In this document: positions 1-5,654 of the stretch, one piece after another | Numbering within the stretch: position 1 is the stretch's first letter | Layout of the letters: the number at the start of each line of letters is the position of its first letter | Source: Flammeovirgaceae bacterium | GTDB lineage: Bacteria; Bacteroidota; Bacteroidia; Cytophagales; Cyclobacteriaceae | Assembly (NCBI GenBank): GCA_947457025.1 | Contig: CANGUI010000143.1 | Location: 1-5,654, forward strand | DNA: 5,654 nucleotides | Reading direction: 5' to 3' | Notes under the pieces: generated by a model | Seen by the model: only the letters and a program-made list of their open reading frames with translations | Database searches by the model: none | Told to the model about the DNA's origin: nothing | Position numbers and translations under genes: made by a program

Positions 1-3
1 CAT
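1..3 (-). CDS. Possible start codon of a divergent gene, only 3 bases in window
   Basis: The first three bases read CAT, which is ATG on the minus strand, so a divergently transcribed gene could begin exactly at the left edge, 65 bases from the ATPase start. No codon beyond the start is visible, so the product cannot be read. The only reason to suspect a gene is context: YbbA/YbbP-type transporter operons are often divergent from a TesA-like SGNH esterase gene, as in E. coli. No clear promoter element for this direction is visible. A chance CAT at a window edge is a real alternative. Confidence 0.25.
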
Positions 4-49
4 ACAAACAGTTATCTTGACCCGGTTTTATCGGCAGAAGTTGTAAATG

Positions 50-58
50 TACTTTTTG
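50..58 (+). promoter_or_regulatory. Candidate -7 element upstream of the ABC transporter operon
   Basis: TACTTTTTG sits 10 bases before the ATPase ATG. It resembles the Bacteroidota sigma-A -7 consensus TAnnTTTG, but with three instead of two bases between TA and TTTG. A weak -33 candidate is the T-run at 26-29, about 20 bases upstream. The same nonamer recurs 13 bases before the third gene (3338-3346). The rest of positions 4-68 is AT-rich, with no visible Shine-Dalgarno sequence before the ATG, which is normal for Bacteroidota. If the element is used, the 5' leader is only a few bases long. Confidence 0.35.
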
Positions 59-68
59 ATTTTGAATC

Positions 69-761
69 ATGGCAGAAATTGTACTCGAGGCGGATCAACT
101 TACCAAAACATACAAATCCGGCAGTGGCAGCCTTACCGTTCTGGATCAGGTTTCTTTCCAGGTTGAGCAGGGCGCTACCCTCGCCATTGTGGGGCCCTCG
201 GGCAGCGGTAAAACAACGCTGCTGGGTCTTTGTGCCGGCCTGGATGTGCCTACCCGTGGCACGGTGAAACTCATGGGACTAGCCATGCACGCCATGGATG
301 AGGATGACCGCGCCTACTTGCGCAACCAGTACGTGGGTTTTGTCTTTCAGAATTTCCAATTGCTGCCCACGCTTACAGCATTAGAAAATGTAATGGTGCC
401 GCTGGAACTGAGGGGCGAACGAACGGCATTGTCGCGGGCGAAAGAGTTGTTGGAACGTGTTGGCCTAGGCAGCCGCATGGAACATTACCCCACCCAGTTA
501 TCCGGCGGCGAGCAGCAGCGTGTGGCGATGGCCCGCGCATTTATTACCAGCCCGCGGATACTGTTTGCAGACGAGCCCACCGGCAATCTGGATGAAGAAA
601 ACGCACACCACATCACCGACCTTCTTTTTCGCATGAATCGAGAACAAGACACCACCCTTGTGCTCGTCACCCACAACCTGGAGTTGGCGTATCGCACCTC
701 GCGCGTATTGATCATGCGGGCCGGTCGCCTGGCCGAGGACCATCAGGTTACACCCGCATGA
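69..761 (+). CDS. ybbA: ABC transporter ATP-binding protein, YbbA/LolD/MacB type
   Basis: This is the cytoplasmic ATPase that powers the permease encoded immediately downstream. All nucleotide-binding motifs are intact in the 230-residue protein: Walker A GPSGSGKT at 42-49, Q-loop glutamine at about 94 (VFQNFQLLP), signature LSGGEQQR at 144-151, Walker B ILFADEP at 164-170, D-loop GNLD at 172-175 and H-loop histidine at 202. Its length and the form of the Q-loop and signature regions match the LolD/MacB/YbbA/FtsE subgroup, whose members pair with FtsX-domain permeases and generally work by mechanotransmission or extraction from the membrane rather than classical solute import. The YbbA assignment rests mainly on the partner, because the ATPases of this subgroup are hard to separate. 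The ATG at 69 gives a complete N-terminus, with the first strand (IVLEADQLTKTY) at the usual place. The stop overlaps the permease start, so the two are co-transcribed and probably translationally coupled. Confidence 0.93.
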   Translation: MAEIVLEADQLTKTYKSGSGSLTVLDQVSFQVEQGATLAIVGPSGSGKTTLLGLCAGLDVPTRGTVKLMGLAMHAMDEDDRAYLRNQYVGFVFQNFQLLPTLTALENVMVPLELRGERTALSRAKELLERVGLGSRMEHYPTQLSGGEQQRVAMARAFITSPRILFADEPTGNLDEENAHHITDLLFRMNREQDTTLVLVTHNLELAYRTSRVLIMRAGRLAEDHQVTPA

Positions 762-3328
762 TCGAGTACTTCCTCAAACTCAAACGTCCGCACGTGCCTT
801 TCTGGCGCGATCGCTGGGTGTGGAAAATGGCCTGGCGCGATGCCCGCCATAACGTTGCGCGCTTGTCGCTATTTGTGGCATCACTGGTTACCGGTATCGC
901 CGCCCTCGTGGCGATTGGCAGTTTGGACTACTCGCTGCAGGAAGACCTCGATCGAAATGCGCGCGAGTTGCTCGGCGCAGACCTGGTAGCCAATGGCAAC
1001 AAGCGGTTTGAACCCGAGGTGCTGGCCGCCTTCGACTCCACCGATCTGGAGCAGGCTTCTGAGACGGAACTGGCCTCAATGGTCATGTTCATGAATTCGA
1101 AGCAGTCGAGGCTGGTGCGGGTGATGGGACTTGAGGGCGAGTTTCCGTTTTACGGCGAAATTACCACACTTCCGGCAGATGCTTATCAAAAGATGAAGCA
1201 AGGCGGGTATGCGATGCTGGATGAGACCCTCGCCATTCAATATGAAGTCAGCTCGGATGATTCCCTGAAAATCGGATCTGAGGTTTTTCGCGTGGCCGGT
1301 GTGGTGCAAAAGTTCCCCGGAGGTGCGGGTATTCTCACCACGTTTACGCCATCGGTGTACATCGCACAGCGCGATTTGGATTCTACCGGCCTTATTCAGT
1401 TTGGCAGCCGCGTAACGTACCGACGCTATTTCAAAACCGCAGAGGCAGCCCAGGCTGAGGCTGTTGGACAAAAACTGAAGCCGCTGCTCCGCAAATACGG
1501 TCACGGCTACGATACGGTAGCTGAGCGGAAGCAGGATCTGGGTGAAGCCTTTCAGTCGGTGTATCAGTTTTTCACGTTGCTGGCCTTCATTGCGCTGCTG
1601 CTGGGCTGTATAGGGGTGGCCAGTTCGGTGCACATCTACGCTCGGGAAAAACGCGAAGATGTTGCTTTACTCCGTTGTATGGGATCAACCGGATGGCAGG
1701 CATTTTTCATCTATTTCATTCAGATTTTCCTGCTGGGTTTACTCGGAAGTATTTCCGGGGCTGCCCTGGGTTTAGTGCTTCAGCAACTGGTACCGGTGGT
1801 GTTCAAGGATTTCATTCCCGGAGATATACAACTTGGCCTGTCGTGGCGGGCGGTGATTGAAGGTTTAGCGTTAGGTACCGTCGTATCCGGTTTGTTTGCT
1901 GTGCTACCGCTGGTGGCGGTGCGGTTTGTGCCGCCGCTTACGGTACTTCGCTCAGAAACGATTGTAAGCCGCGTCATTTCCAAAACCCGAATTGTGGCAC
2001 TGGTGCTGATCGTGTTGTTTCCGATGTTGGTGGCCACCTATCAGACAAAAAGCTGGCTTGCCGGCATCGGTTTTGCCGGGGGCGTCATAGGGGCATTAGC
2101 ATGTCTGGCATTCGTGGCCTGGCTGATGCTGGTACTTGCCCGCAGATTCTTTCCGCGTCGTGCCAGTTTTGTGTTCCGCCATGCGTTGTCGAATTTGTTT
2201 CGTCCCAATAATCAAACAGTTGTACTGATGGTAACCATCGGACTGGGCGCATTCATCATCGCAACCCTCAACGTCATTCAGGCGAGTTTGCTCAATCAGG
2301 TGGAATTCTCTGGCAACGAAAATCAATCGAACACCATTTTGTTCGATATCCAAAGTACGCAGCGCGACGGGGTGGTCAGGTTGCTGGAAGAAAACCGATT
2401 GCCCGTACAGCAGCTGGTGCCGATCGTAACGTGCCGGCTGGCAGAGCTGAAGGGGAGGCCGGTAGATCAGTGGCAGAAAGACACGACTGACAAAATTCCC
2501 AACTGGGCGCTTACGCGCGAGTATCGGGTAACGTATCGCGACAGCTTGCATGCATCAGAAGAGTTACTAACGGGCACCATACAGAAAAACGACCGGCAGG
2601 CCCGCGATTCGGTCTGGGTTACCATCTCCGAAGCCATGCAGGAAACATTGGGTGTTGTGCTGAATGATTCGCTGGTATTTGACGTGCAGGGTGTGCCAAT
2701 CAAAGCGCGCATCAGCGGAATCCGGAAAGTGGAATGGCCCAAAGATCCACCCAATTTCATTTTTGTTTTCCCCACCGGCGTGCTGGAAAATGCGCCGCAA
2801 ATCTGGGTGGCCACAACCCGTGTGGGCGATCCTGCAACCGGCAGCCGCTTTCAGCAAGCGCTCGTTACTCAATTTCCGAACGTATCGCTGATTGATCTGC
2901 GTCTGGTGTTGAGCACCGTCAATGAAATTTTCGAAAAGGTGGGTCTCGTGGTCAGGTTTCTCGCCTTGTTTAGCATCGTAACCGGATTGGTTGTGTTGGC
3001 AGGCGCGGTACTCAACAGCAAGTTCGCCCGCATGAAGGAAGCCGTGTTGCTGCGCACTATGGGTGCACGCACCCGTCAGATCACCAACATCACATTGATT
3101 GAATATGCCTATCTGGGGTTGTTTGCGGCCGGCACGGGTATCGTACTGGCGCTGGTGGCTGGTAGTTTGCTTGCCGCATTTTTCTTCGAAGTTGCGTTTA
3201 CCTTTTTCGTCTGGCAACTCGTGGCTATCGGTCTTGGCGTAGCAGGCATTACTATGTTCATCGGTTGGTACAATTCACGCGAGGTAATTTCTACACCACC
3301 CCTGCAGGTGTTGCGCCGCGAAGGTTGA
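758..3328 (+). CDS. ybbP: YbbP-type ABC permease with two FtsX domains
   Basis: This 856-residue inner-membrane permease is the partner of the ATPase upstream. About ten hydrophobic segments are visible, near residues 36-56, 270-292, 315-345, 366-392, 411-427, 434-460, 488-508, 729-752, 781-805 and 815-837. A large extracytoplasmic domain lies between helices 1 and 2 (about 57-269) and another between 7 and 8 (about 509-728). The two halves are duplicated: each FtsX domain has the cytoplasmic motif around E..LLR.MG (residues 300-310 and 761-769) and ends in a PPLxVLR motif (392-398 and 847-853). Two helices join the halves. The ten-helix fused design, NARELLGADL at 67-76 and PNFIFVFPTGVLENAPQIW at 665-683 match the YbbP family (E. 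coli YbbP is about 800 residues) rather than the four-helix LolC/LolE or MacB. The ATGA overlap supports the start at 758; compared with E. coli YbbP it adds about 20 residues before WKMAWRDAR. The substrate is unknown; TesA-linked handling of hydrophobic molecules is inferred from E. coli. Confidence 0.9.
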   Translation: MIEYFLKLKRPHVPFWRDRWVWKMAWRDARHNVARLSLFVASLVTGIAALVAIGSLDYSLQEDLDRNARELLGADLVANGNKRFEPEVLAAFDSTDLEQASETELASMVMFMNSKQSRLVRVMGLEGEFPFYGEITTLPADAYQKMKQGGYAMLDETLAIQYEVSSDDSLKIGSEVFRVAGVVQKFPGGAGILTTFTPSVYIAQRDLDSTGLIQFGSRVTYRRYFKTAEAAQAEAVGQKLKPLLRKYGHGYDTVAERKQDLGEAFQSVYQFFTLLAFIALLLGCIGVASSVHIYAREKREDVALLRCMGSTGWQAFFIYFIQIFLLGLLGSISGAALGLVLQQLVPVVFKDFIPGDIQLGLSWRAVIEGLALGTVVSGLFAVLPLVAVRFVPPLTVLRSETIVSRVISKTRIVALVLIVLFPMLVATYQTKSWLAGIGFAGGVIGALACLAFVAWLMLVLARRFFPRRASFVFRHALSNLFRPNNQTVVLMVTIGLGAFIIATLNVIQASLLNQVEFSGNENQSNTILFDIQSTQRDGVVRLLEENRLPVQQLVPIVTCRLAELKGRPVDQWQKDTTDKIPNWALTREYRVTYRDSLHASEELLTGTIQKNDRQARDSVWVTISEAMQETLGVVLNDSLVFDVQGVPIKARISGIRKVEWPKDPPNFIFVFPTGVLENAPQIWVATTRVGDPATGSRFQQALVTQFPNVSLIDLRLVLSTVNEIFEKVGLVVRFLALFSIVTGLVVLAGAVLNSKFARMKEAVLLRTMGARTRQITNITLIEYAYLGLFAAGTGIVLALVAGSLLAAFFFEVAFTFFVWQLVAIGLGVAGITMFIGWYNSREVISTPPLQVLRREG

Positions 3329-3354
3329 CGCTAAAATTACTTTTTGTACCTTCG
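3325..3354 (+). promoter_or_regulatory. Candidate Bacteroidota promoter for the propeller gene
   Basis: TTG at 3325-3327, overlapping the permease stop codon, is followed after 19 bases by TACCTTCG at 3347-3354. This fits the Bacteroidota pattern TTG-N(about 17-23)-TAnnTTTG with one mismatch in the -7 box. The overlapping TACTTTTTG at 3338-3346 is a second candidate and is identical to the element before the first gene. With the TACCTTCG box, transcription would begin at about 3358-3360, essentially at the ATG, giving a leaderless or nearly leaderless mRNA. No Shine-Dalgarno sequence is present. The reading is by eye and the consensus is loose. Confidence 0.45.
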
Positions 3355-3369
3355 GCCACATGGCGAAGG
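3349..3369. repeat. Inverted repeat enclosing the start codon of the propeller gene
   Basis: CCTTCG at 3349-3354 pairs with CGAAGG at 3364-3369. After an unpaired G at 3355, CC at 3356-3357 pairs with GG at 3362-3363. This leaves a four-base loop (ACAT, 3358-3361) that holds the first two bases of the ATG at 3360-3362. In a transcript reading through from the permease gene this hairpin would hide the start codon. As DNA it overlaps the candidate -7 box and could be an operator. A chance palindrome is possible, and there is no U-run, so it is not an intrinsic terminator. Confidence 0.4.
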
Positions 3370-3428
3370 GGCAATTGCTATTCCAATTTTTTGTGTGTGC
3401 GTACCTGGTTAGCTTGAACAGTTGGGGT
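3360..3428 (+). other. Signal peptide of the propeller protein
   Basis: MAKGQ forms a short positive n-region, residues 6-19 (LLFQFFVCAYLVSL) a hydrophobic core, and NSWG a polar c-region. Cleavage after G23, with S21 at -3, would leave a mature protein starting QGSNLFVPNAGQ. A mature N-terminal Gln is common in Bacteroidota exported proteins. C13 lies inside the core and is not followed by a lipobox-like context, so a lipoprotein is unlikely. Confidence 0.75.
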
Positions 3429-5654
3429 CAGGGCAGCAATCTTTTTGTACCTAACGCAGGGCAGTTTCATCCCGACATCCAATATCTGGTGCGCATACCC
3501 GGTGGAGCCATCCAGATCCATCGGTCTCACTGGCTCGTGCAGCAGCTTGACATGCGGCAGTTGGAGTTTTTGCATCACCAGCGGGCTCATCGTGAAGTTG
3601 CGCTGCATGGATCAGAGTTTATCCGGGGCAATAATGTGCGCCTCGAGTTCGTGGGTGGAAGCTTGGAGCGGGCCACTCCGATCGGGGCCACCGGTGAGTT
3701 TTACAGTTACTTCACCAACCCCGACCCAGCATGCTGGGTATCCGGTGTACTCACCCATCAGGGCATTCATTTCGCCCAGGTGTACCCGGGAGTGGATCTG
3801 CAAGTGTATCAGCAGGATAAGGGTTTAAAATATGACTGGCACCTTGCTGCCGGTGCGGATCCGGCCTGCATCCGCCTTGCCTATTCAGGTGCCCAACGCA
3901 TTAGCGAAGACAACGGTCGCCTCGTCGTGGAGCATGAACTTGGCGGCTGGCAGGAGATTGAACCTCTGGCATTTCAAACTATTGGGGGAGAGAAGAAGTC
4001 AGTTCGCTGTCGTTTTCAGGTCAGCGAAAACGAAGTAACCTTTTTGTTTCCAGATGGCTATGATAGCTGCGAACCCCTCGTTATTGATCCGCTGCTGATT
4101 TTCTCTACCTACACAGGATTTTCGGCTGACAATTGGGGAAGCACCGCCACGCCGGGAGAAAATGGTACTGCCTACTCGGCCGGCGTTACCATTCAGACCG
4201 GTTTTGGTGATACGTTTCCCGCTACGGCAGGCTCCTTTCGCACCACCTACAGCGGCATCTACGATGTTGGTATTTTAAAGTATGACTCGTTAGGACGGAA
4301 GTTGTTGTATGCGGCATTTCTGGGGGGCGCCCGGTCGGAGTCTGCACACAGTTTGGTGGTGGCTGCCAATCAGGATCTGGTTGTGTTGGGGACGACATCT
4401 TCTTTTGATTTTCCGGTTTCCACCAATGCATACGACCGGTTTTACAATGGGGGATCGCTTACCACAAACGTGATCACGTACGAGTTGGGGTCGGATATTT
4501 TTATTAGCCGCATCCGCGGCGATGGTCGTCAGTTGCTGGCATCCACCTACCTGGGTGGGTCGGCTAATGATGGCATGAATCCTACGAGCAGTGTCCTGGT
4601 TGCCAATTACGGAGATGAACTCCGCGGTGATGTCATCACCGATCGTGACGGGAATGTGCTGATCAGTTCGGTAACAGAATCACGCGACATTCCCATTGTG
4701 GAAGGCTTTCAAAAGACCTATCAAATGGGCGACTCGGATGCTTATGTGGCCAAGCTTAATCCCGAGCTCAGCACGGTGATCTGGAGTACCTACCTGGGCG
4801 GGTCGCTGGCGGACGCATCTCATACCATTGCCATCAGTGCCGACAATACTATCCTGGTGGCCGGAGGAACGGGTAGCACAAATTTTCCTACAACGCCAAA
4901 CGCGTATCAATCTTCACTCGCGGGTGATGCCGACGGCTGGATGGCCCGCCTTAGTAGCGATGGCTCCACGTTGCTCAGCGCCACCTACACAGGTACGCAG
5001 CAGTTTGATCAGGTTTATTTTATCGACCAGGACCGAGCCGGGTCTGTGTTCGTCTACGGCCAAACAACCGGTGCTATGCCGGTAACGCCGGGTGTCTACC
5101 GCAACGCCGGGAGCGGTCAGTTCCTGCATAAGTATTCTGCAGATCTGAAGACCCTTCAACTGGCAACCGTTTTTGGTTCAGGCCGAACCCGGCCGGATAT
5201 TTCACCCACTGCTTTTTTGGTGAACGACTGCGACAAAATCTACATGACCGGCTGGGGCGGGCGCTTAAACTACCCCCCCAATTACTGGGGTACAACAACG
5301 GCTGGTATGCCAGTTACCGAAGACGCTTATCAGAAATCCTCGAGTGGATCAGACTTCTATTTTATTGTGCTCTCGGCCGACTTCCGTACACTGAACTACG
5401 CCACTTACCTCGGCGGCGGCCAGAGCGCCACTCATGTTGATGGTGGGACGAGCCGCTTTGACAAGAGCGGTATCGTTTACCATGCGGTGTGCTCGGGCTG
5501 TTTGTCTTTTAATCTCAGCGGAGGACCCACTTCTGATTTTCCCACAACGCCTAATGCTTTCTCGCGCGTAAACGGAAGCCGGAATTGTAATAATGCTGTT
5601 TTCAAGTTTGACCTTTCCTCACTACGTGCGCGCGTGCAATCAAACTCCGTTACA
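3360..5654 (+). CDS. Secreted DUF7948/SBBP beta-propeller protein, C-terminus beyond window
   Basis: An open frame of 765 codons runs without a stop to the right edge, so the gene is partial. Residues 1-23 look like a Sec signal peptide. Residues about 28-245 resemble DUF7948, starting with LFVPNAGQ and ending with VIDPLLIFSTYTG, the usual junction to the propeller. Residues about 249-751 hold seven SBBP-like repeats, each pairing a FP.T.NAY-like motif with a (S/A)TYLGG-like motif. The last part carries MTGWGG (629-634), VDGGTSRFDKSGIVY (693-707), CSGC (711-714) and NNAVFKFDL (744-752), which I recognise from Bacteroidota proteins that usually continue into PKD-like domains and a type B T9SS sorting (gliding-motility-type) domain. 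That C-terminus is not visible here and is an inference. The likely location is the cell surface or outside the cell; binding partner and activity are unknown. The ATG at 3360 is chosen because it begins the signal peptide; the next in-frame ATG is at codon 65. The gene lies 31 bases after the permease and probably has its own promoter. Confidence 0.88.
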   Translation, partial: MAKGQLLFQFFVCAYLVSLNSWGQGSNLFVPNAGQFHPDIQYLVRIPGGAIQIHRSHWLVQQLDMRQLEFLHHQRAHREVALHGSEFIRGNNVRLEFVGGSLERATPIGATGEFYSYFTNPDPACWVSGVLTHQGIHFAQVYPGVDLQVYQQDKGLKYDWHLAAGADPACIRLAYSGAQRISEDNGRLVVEHELGGWQEIEPLAFQTIGGEKKSVRCRFQVSENEVTFLFPDGYDSCEPLVIDPLLIFSTYTGFSADNWGSTATPGENGTAYSAGVTIQTGFGDTFPATAGSFRTTYSGIYDVGILKYDSLGRKLLYAAFLGGARSESAHSLVVAANQDLVVLGTTSSFDFPVSTNAYDRFYNGGSLTTNVITYELGSDIFISRIRGDGRQLLASTYLGGSANDGMNPTSSVLVANYGDELRGDVITDRDGNVLISSVTESRDIPIVEGFQKTYQMGDSDAYVAKLNPELSTVIWSTYLGGSLADASHTIAISADNTILVAGGTGSTNFPTTPNAYQSSLAGDADGWMARLSSDGSTLLSATYTGTQQFDQVYFIDQDRAGSVFVYGQTTGAMPVTPGVYRNAGSGQFLHKYSADLKTLQLATVFGSGRTRPDISPTAFLVNDCDKIYMTGWGGRLNYPPNYWGTTTAGMPVTEDAYQKSSSGSDFYFIVLSADFRTLNYATYLGGGQSATHVDGGTSRFDKSGIVYHAVCSGCLSFNLSGGPTSDFPTTPNAFSRVNGSRNCNNAVFKFDLSSLRARVQSNSVT
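4104..5615 (+). repeat. Seven SBBP-like propeller repeats (protein level)
   Basis: TYLGG-like motifs occur near residues 250 (STYTGF), 318 (AAFLGG), 395 (STYLGG), 476 (STYLGG), 541 (ATYTGT), 602 (ATVFGS) and 681 (ATYLGG). Between them lie seven FP-type motifs: TFPATAGSF at 285, DFPVSTNAY at 350, DIPIVEGF at 443, NFPTTPNAY at 508, AMPVTPGVY at 572, GMPVTEDAY at 649 and DFPTTPNAF at 726. The spacing of these motifs is about 65, 93, 65, 64, 77 and 77 residues, so repeats 3, 6 and 7 carry extra loops. Seven copies would fit a closed seven-bladed propeller, which is an inference. The copies have diverged at DNA level. Confidence 0.8.

Noticed and set aside
1076..1633. Minus-strand open frame of 185 codons
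   Set aside because: It is antisense to the first extracytoplasmic domain of the permease, and its composition and lack of motifs mark it as a shadow frame.
2567..3217. Minus-strand open frame of 216 codons
   Set aside because: It lies wholly antisense to the permease, whose frame is continuous and has recognisable family motifs. The translation is rich in His, Gln and Arg with no recognisable domain.
69..3328. Assignment as a LolCDE lipoprotein exporter or MacB efflux pump
   Set aside because: LolC/LolE are about 400 residues with four helices and MacB fuses the ATPase to a single FtsX-type permease. Here a separate ATPase pairs with a duplicated ten-helix permease that has YbbP-like motifs.
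3329..3359. Intrinsic terminator after the permease gene
   Set aside because: The only inverted repeat spans the next start codon and is not followed by a U-run.
3445..3828. Plus-strand open frame of 127 codons in another frame
   Set aside because: It lies inside the DUF7948-like region, whose own frame (from 3360) is uninterrupted for 765 codons and has family motifs.
4828..5085. Plus-strand open frame of 85 codons
   Set aside because: It is an out-of-frame shadow of the SBBP-like repeats, with no motif of its own.
4104..5654. DNA-level tandem repeat or CRISPR-like array
   Set aside because: The regularity is at protein level (SBBP-like repeats). The nucleotide copies are strongly diverged and there are no constant repeats with unique spacers.

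Overview
The window looks like part of a Bacteroidota genome, perhaps Cytophagia, Chitinophagia or Saprospiria; the class cannot be resolved from sequence alone. Three things point there. The last gene encodes a secreted DUF7948/SBBP-type beta-propeller protein of a kind that is common in that phylum and usually ends in a type IX secretion sorting domain. None of the three genes has a clear Shine-Dalgarno sequence at its start. AT-rich TAnn(n)TTTG-like elements lie just upstream of both transcription-unit starts. Base composition is moderate, slightly above 50% GC by eye. All three genes are on the + strand and coding density is very high.

Layout: positions 1-68 are a short upstream region, and its first three bases could be the start codon of a divergent gene. 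Positions 69-761 encode an ABC ATPase of the LolD/MacB/YbbA type. Positions 758-3328 encode a large ten-helix permease with two FtsX domains of the YbbP type, overlapping the ATPase gene by four bases (ATGA). A 31-base gap holds a plausible promoter and an inverted repeat that wraps around the next start codon. From 3360 to the right edge runs an open frame of 765 codons with no stop. It encodes a signal peptide, a DUF7948-like N-terminal domain and seven SBBP-like propeller repeats. The gene continues beyond the window.

How the genes work together: the first two form a classic ATPase-permease operon. In E. coli the YbbA-YbbP pair is encoded divergently from the esterase/thioesterase gene tesA and is thought to act on hydrophobic molecules at the inner membrane, so a tesA-like gene to the left would fit. 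The third gene is probably a separate transcription unit for an exported, likely cell-surface or extracellular protein. No sequence evidence ties it functionally to the transporter.

I see no RNA gene, mobile element, CRISPR array or intrinsic terminator. The window is mostly ordinary. The points most worth a second look are the start-codon hairpin and promoter before the propeller gene, and the clustering of cysteines in that protein's last two repeats.
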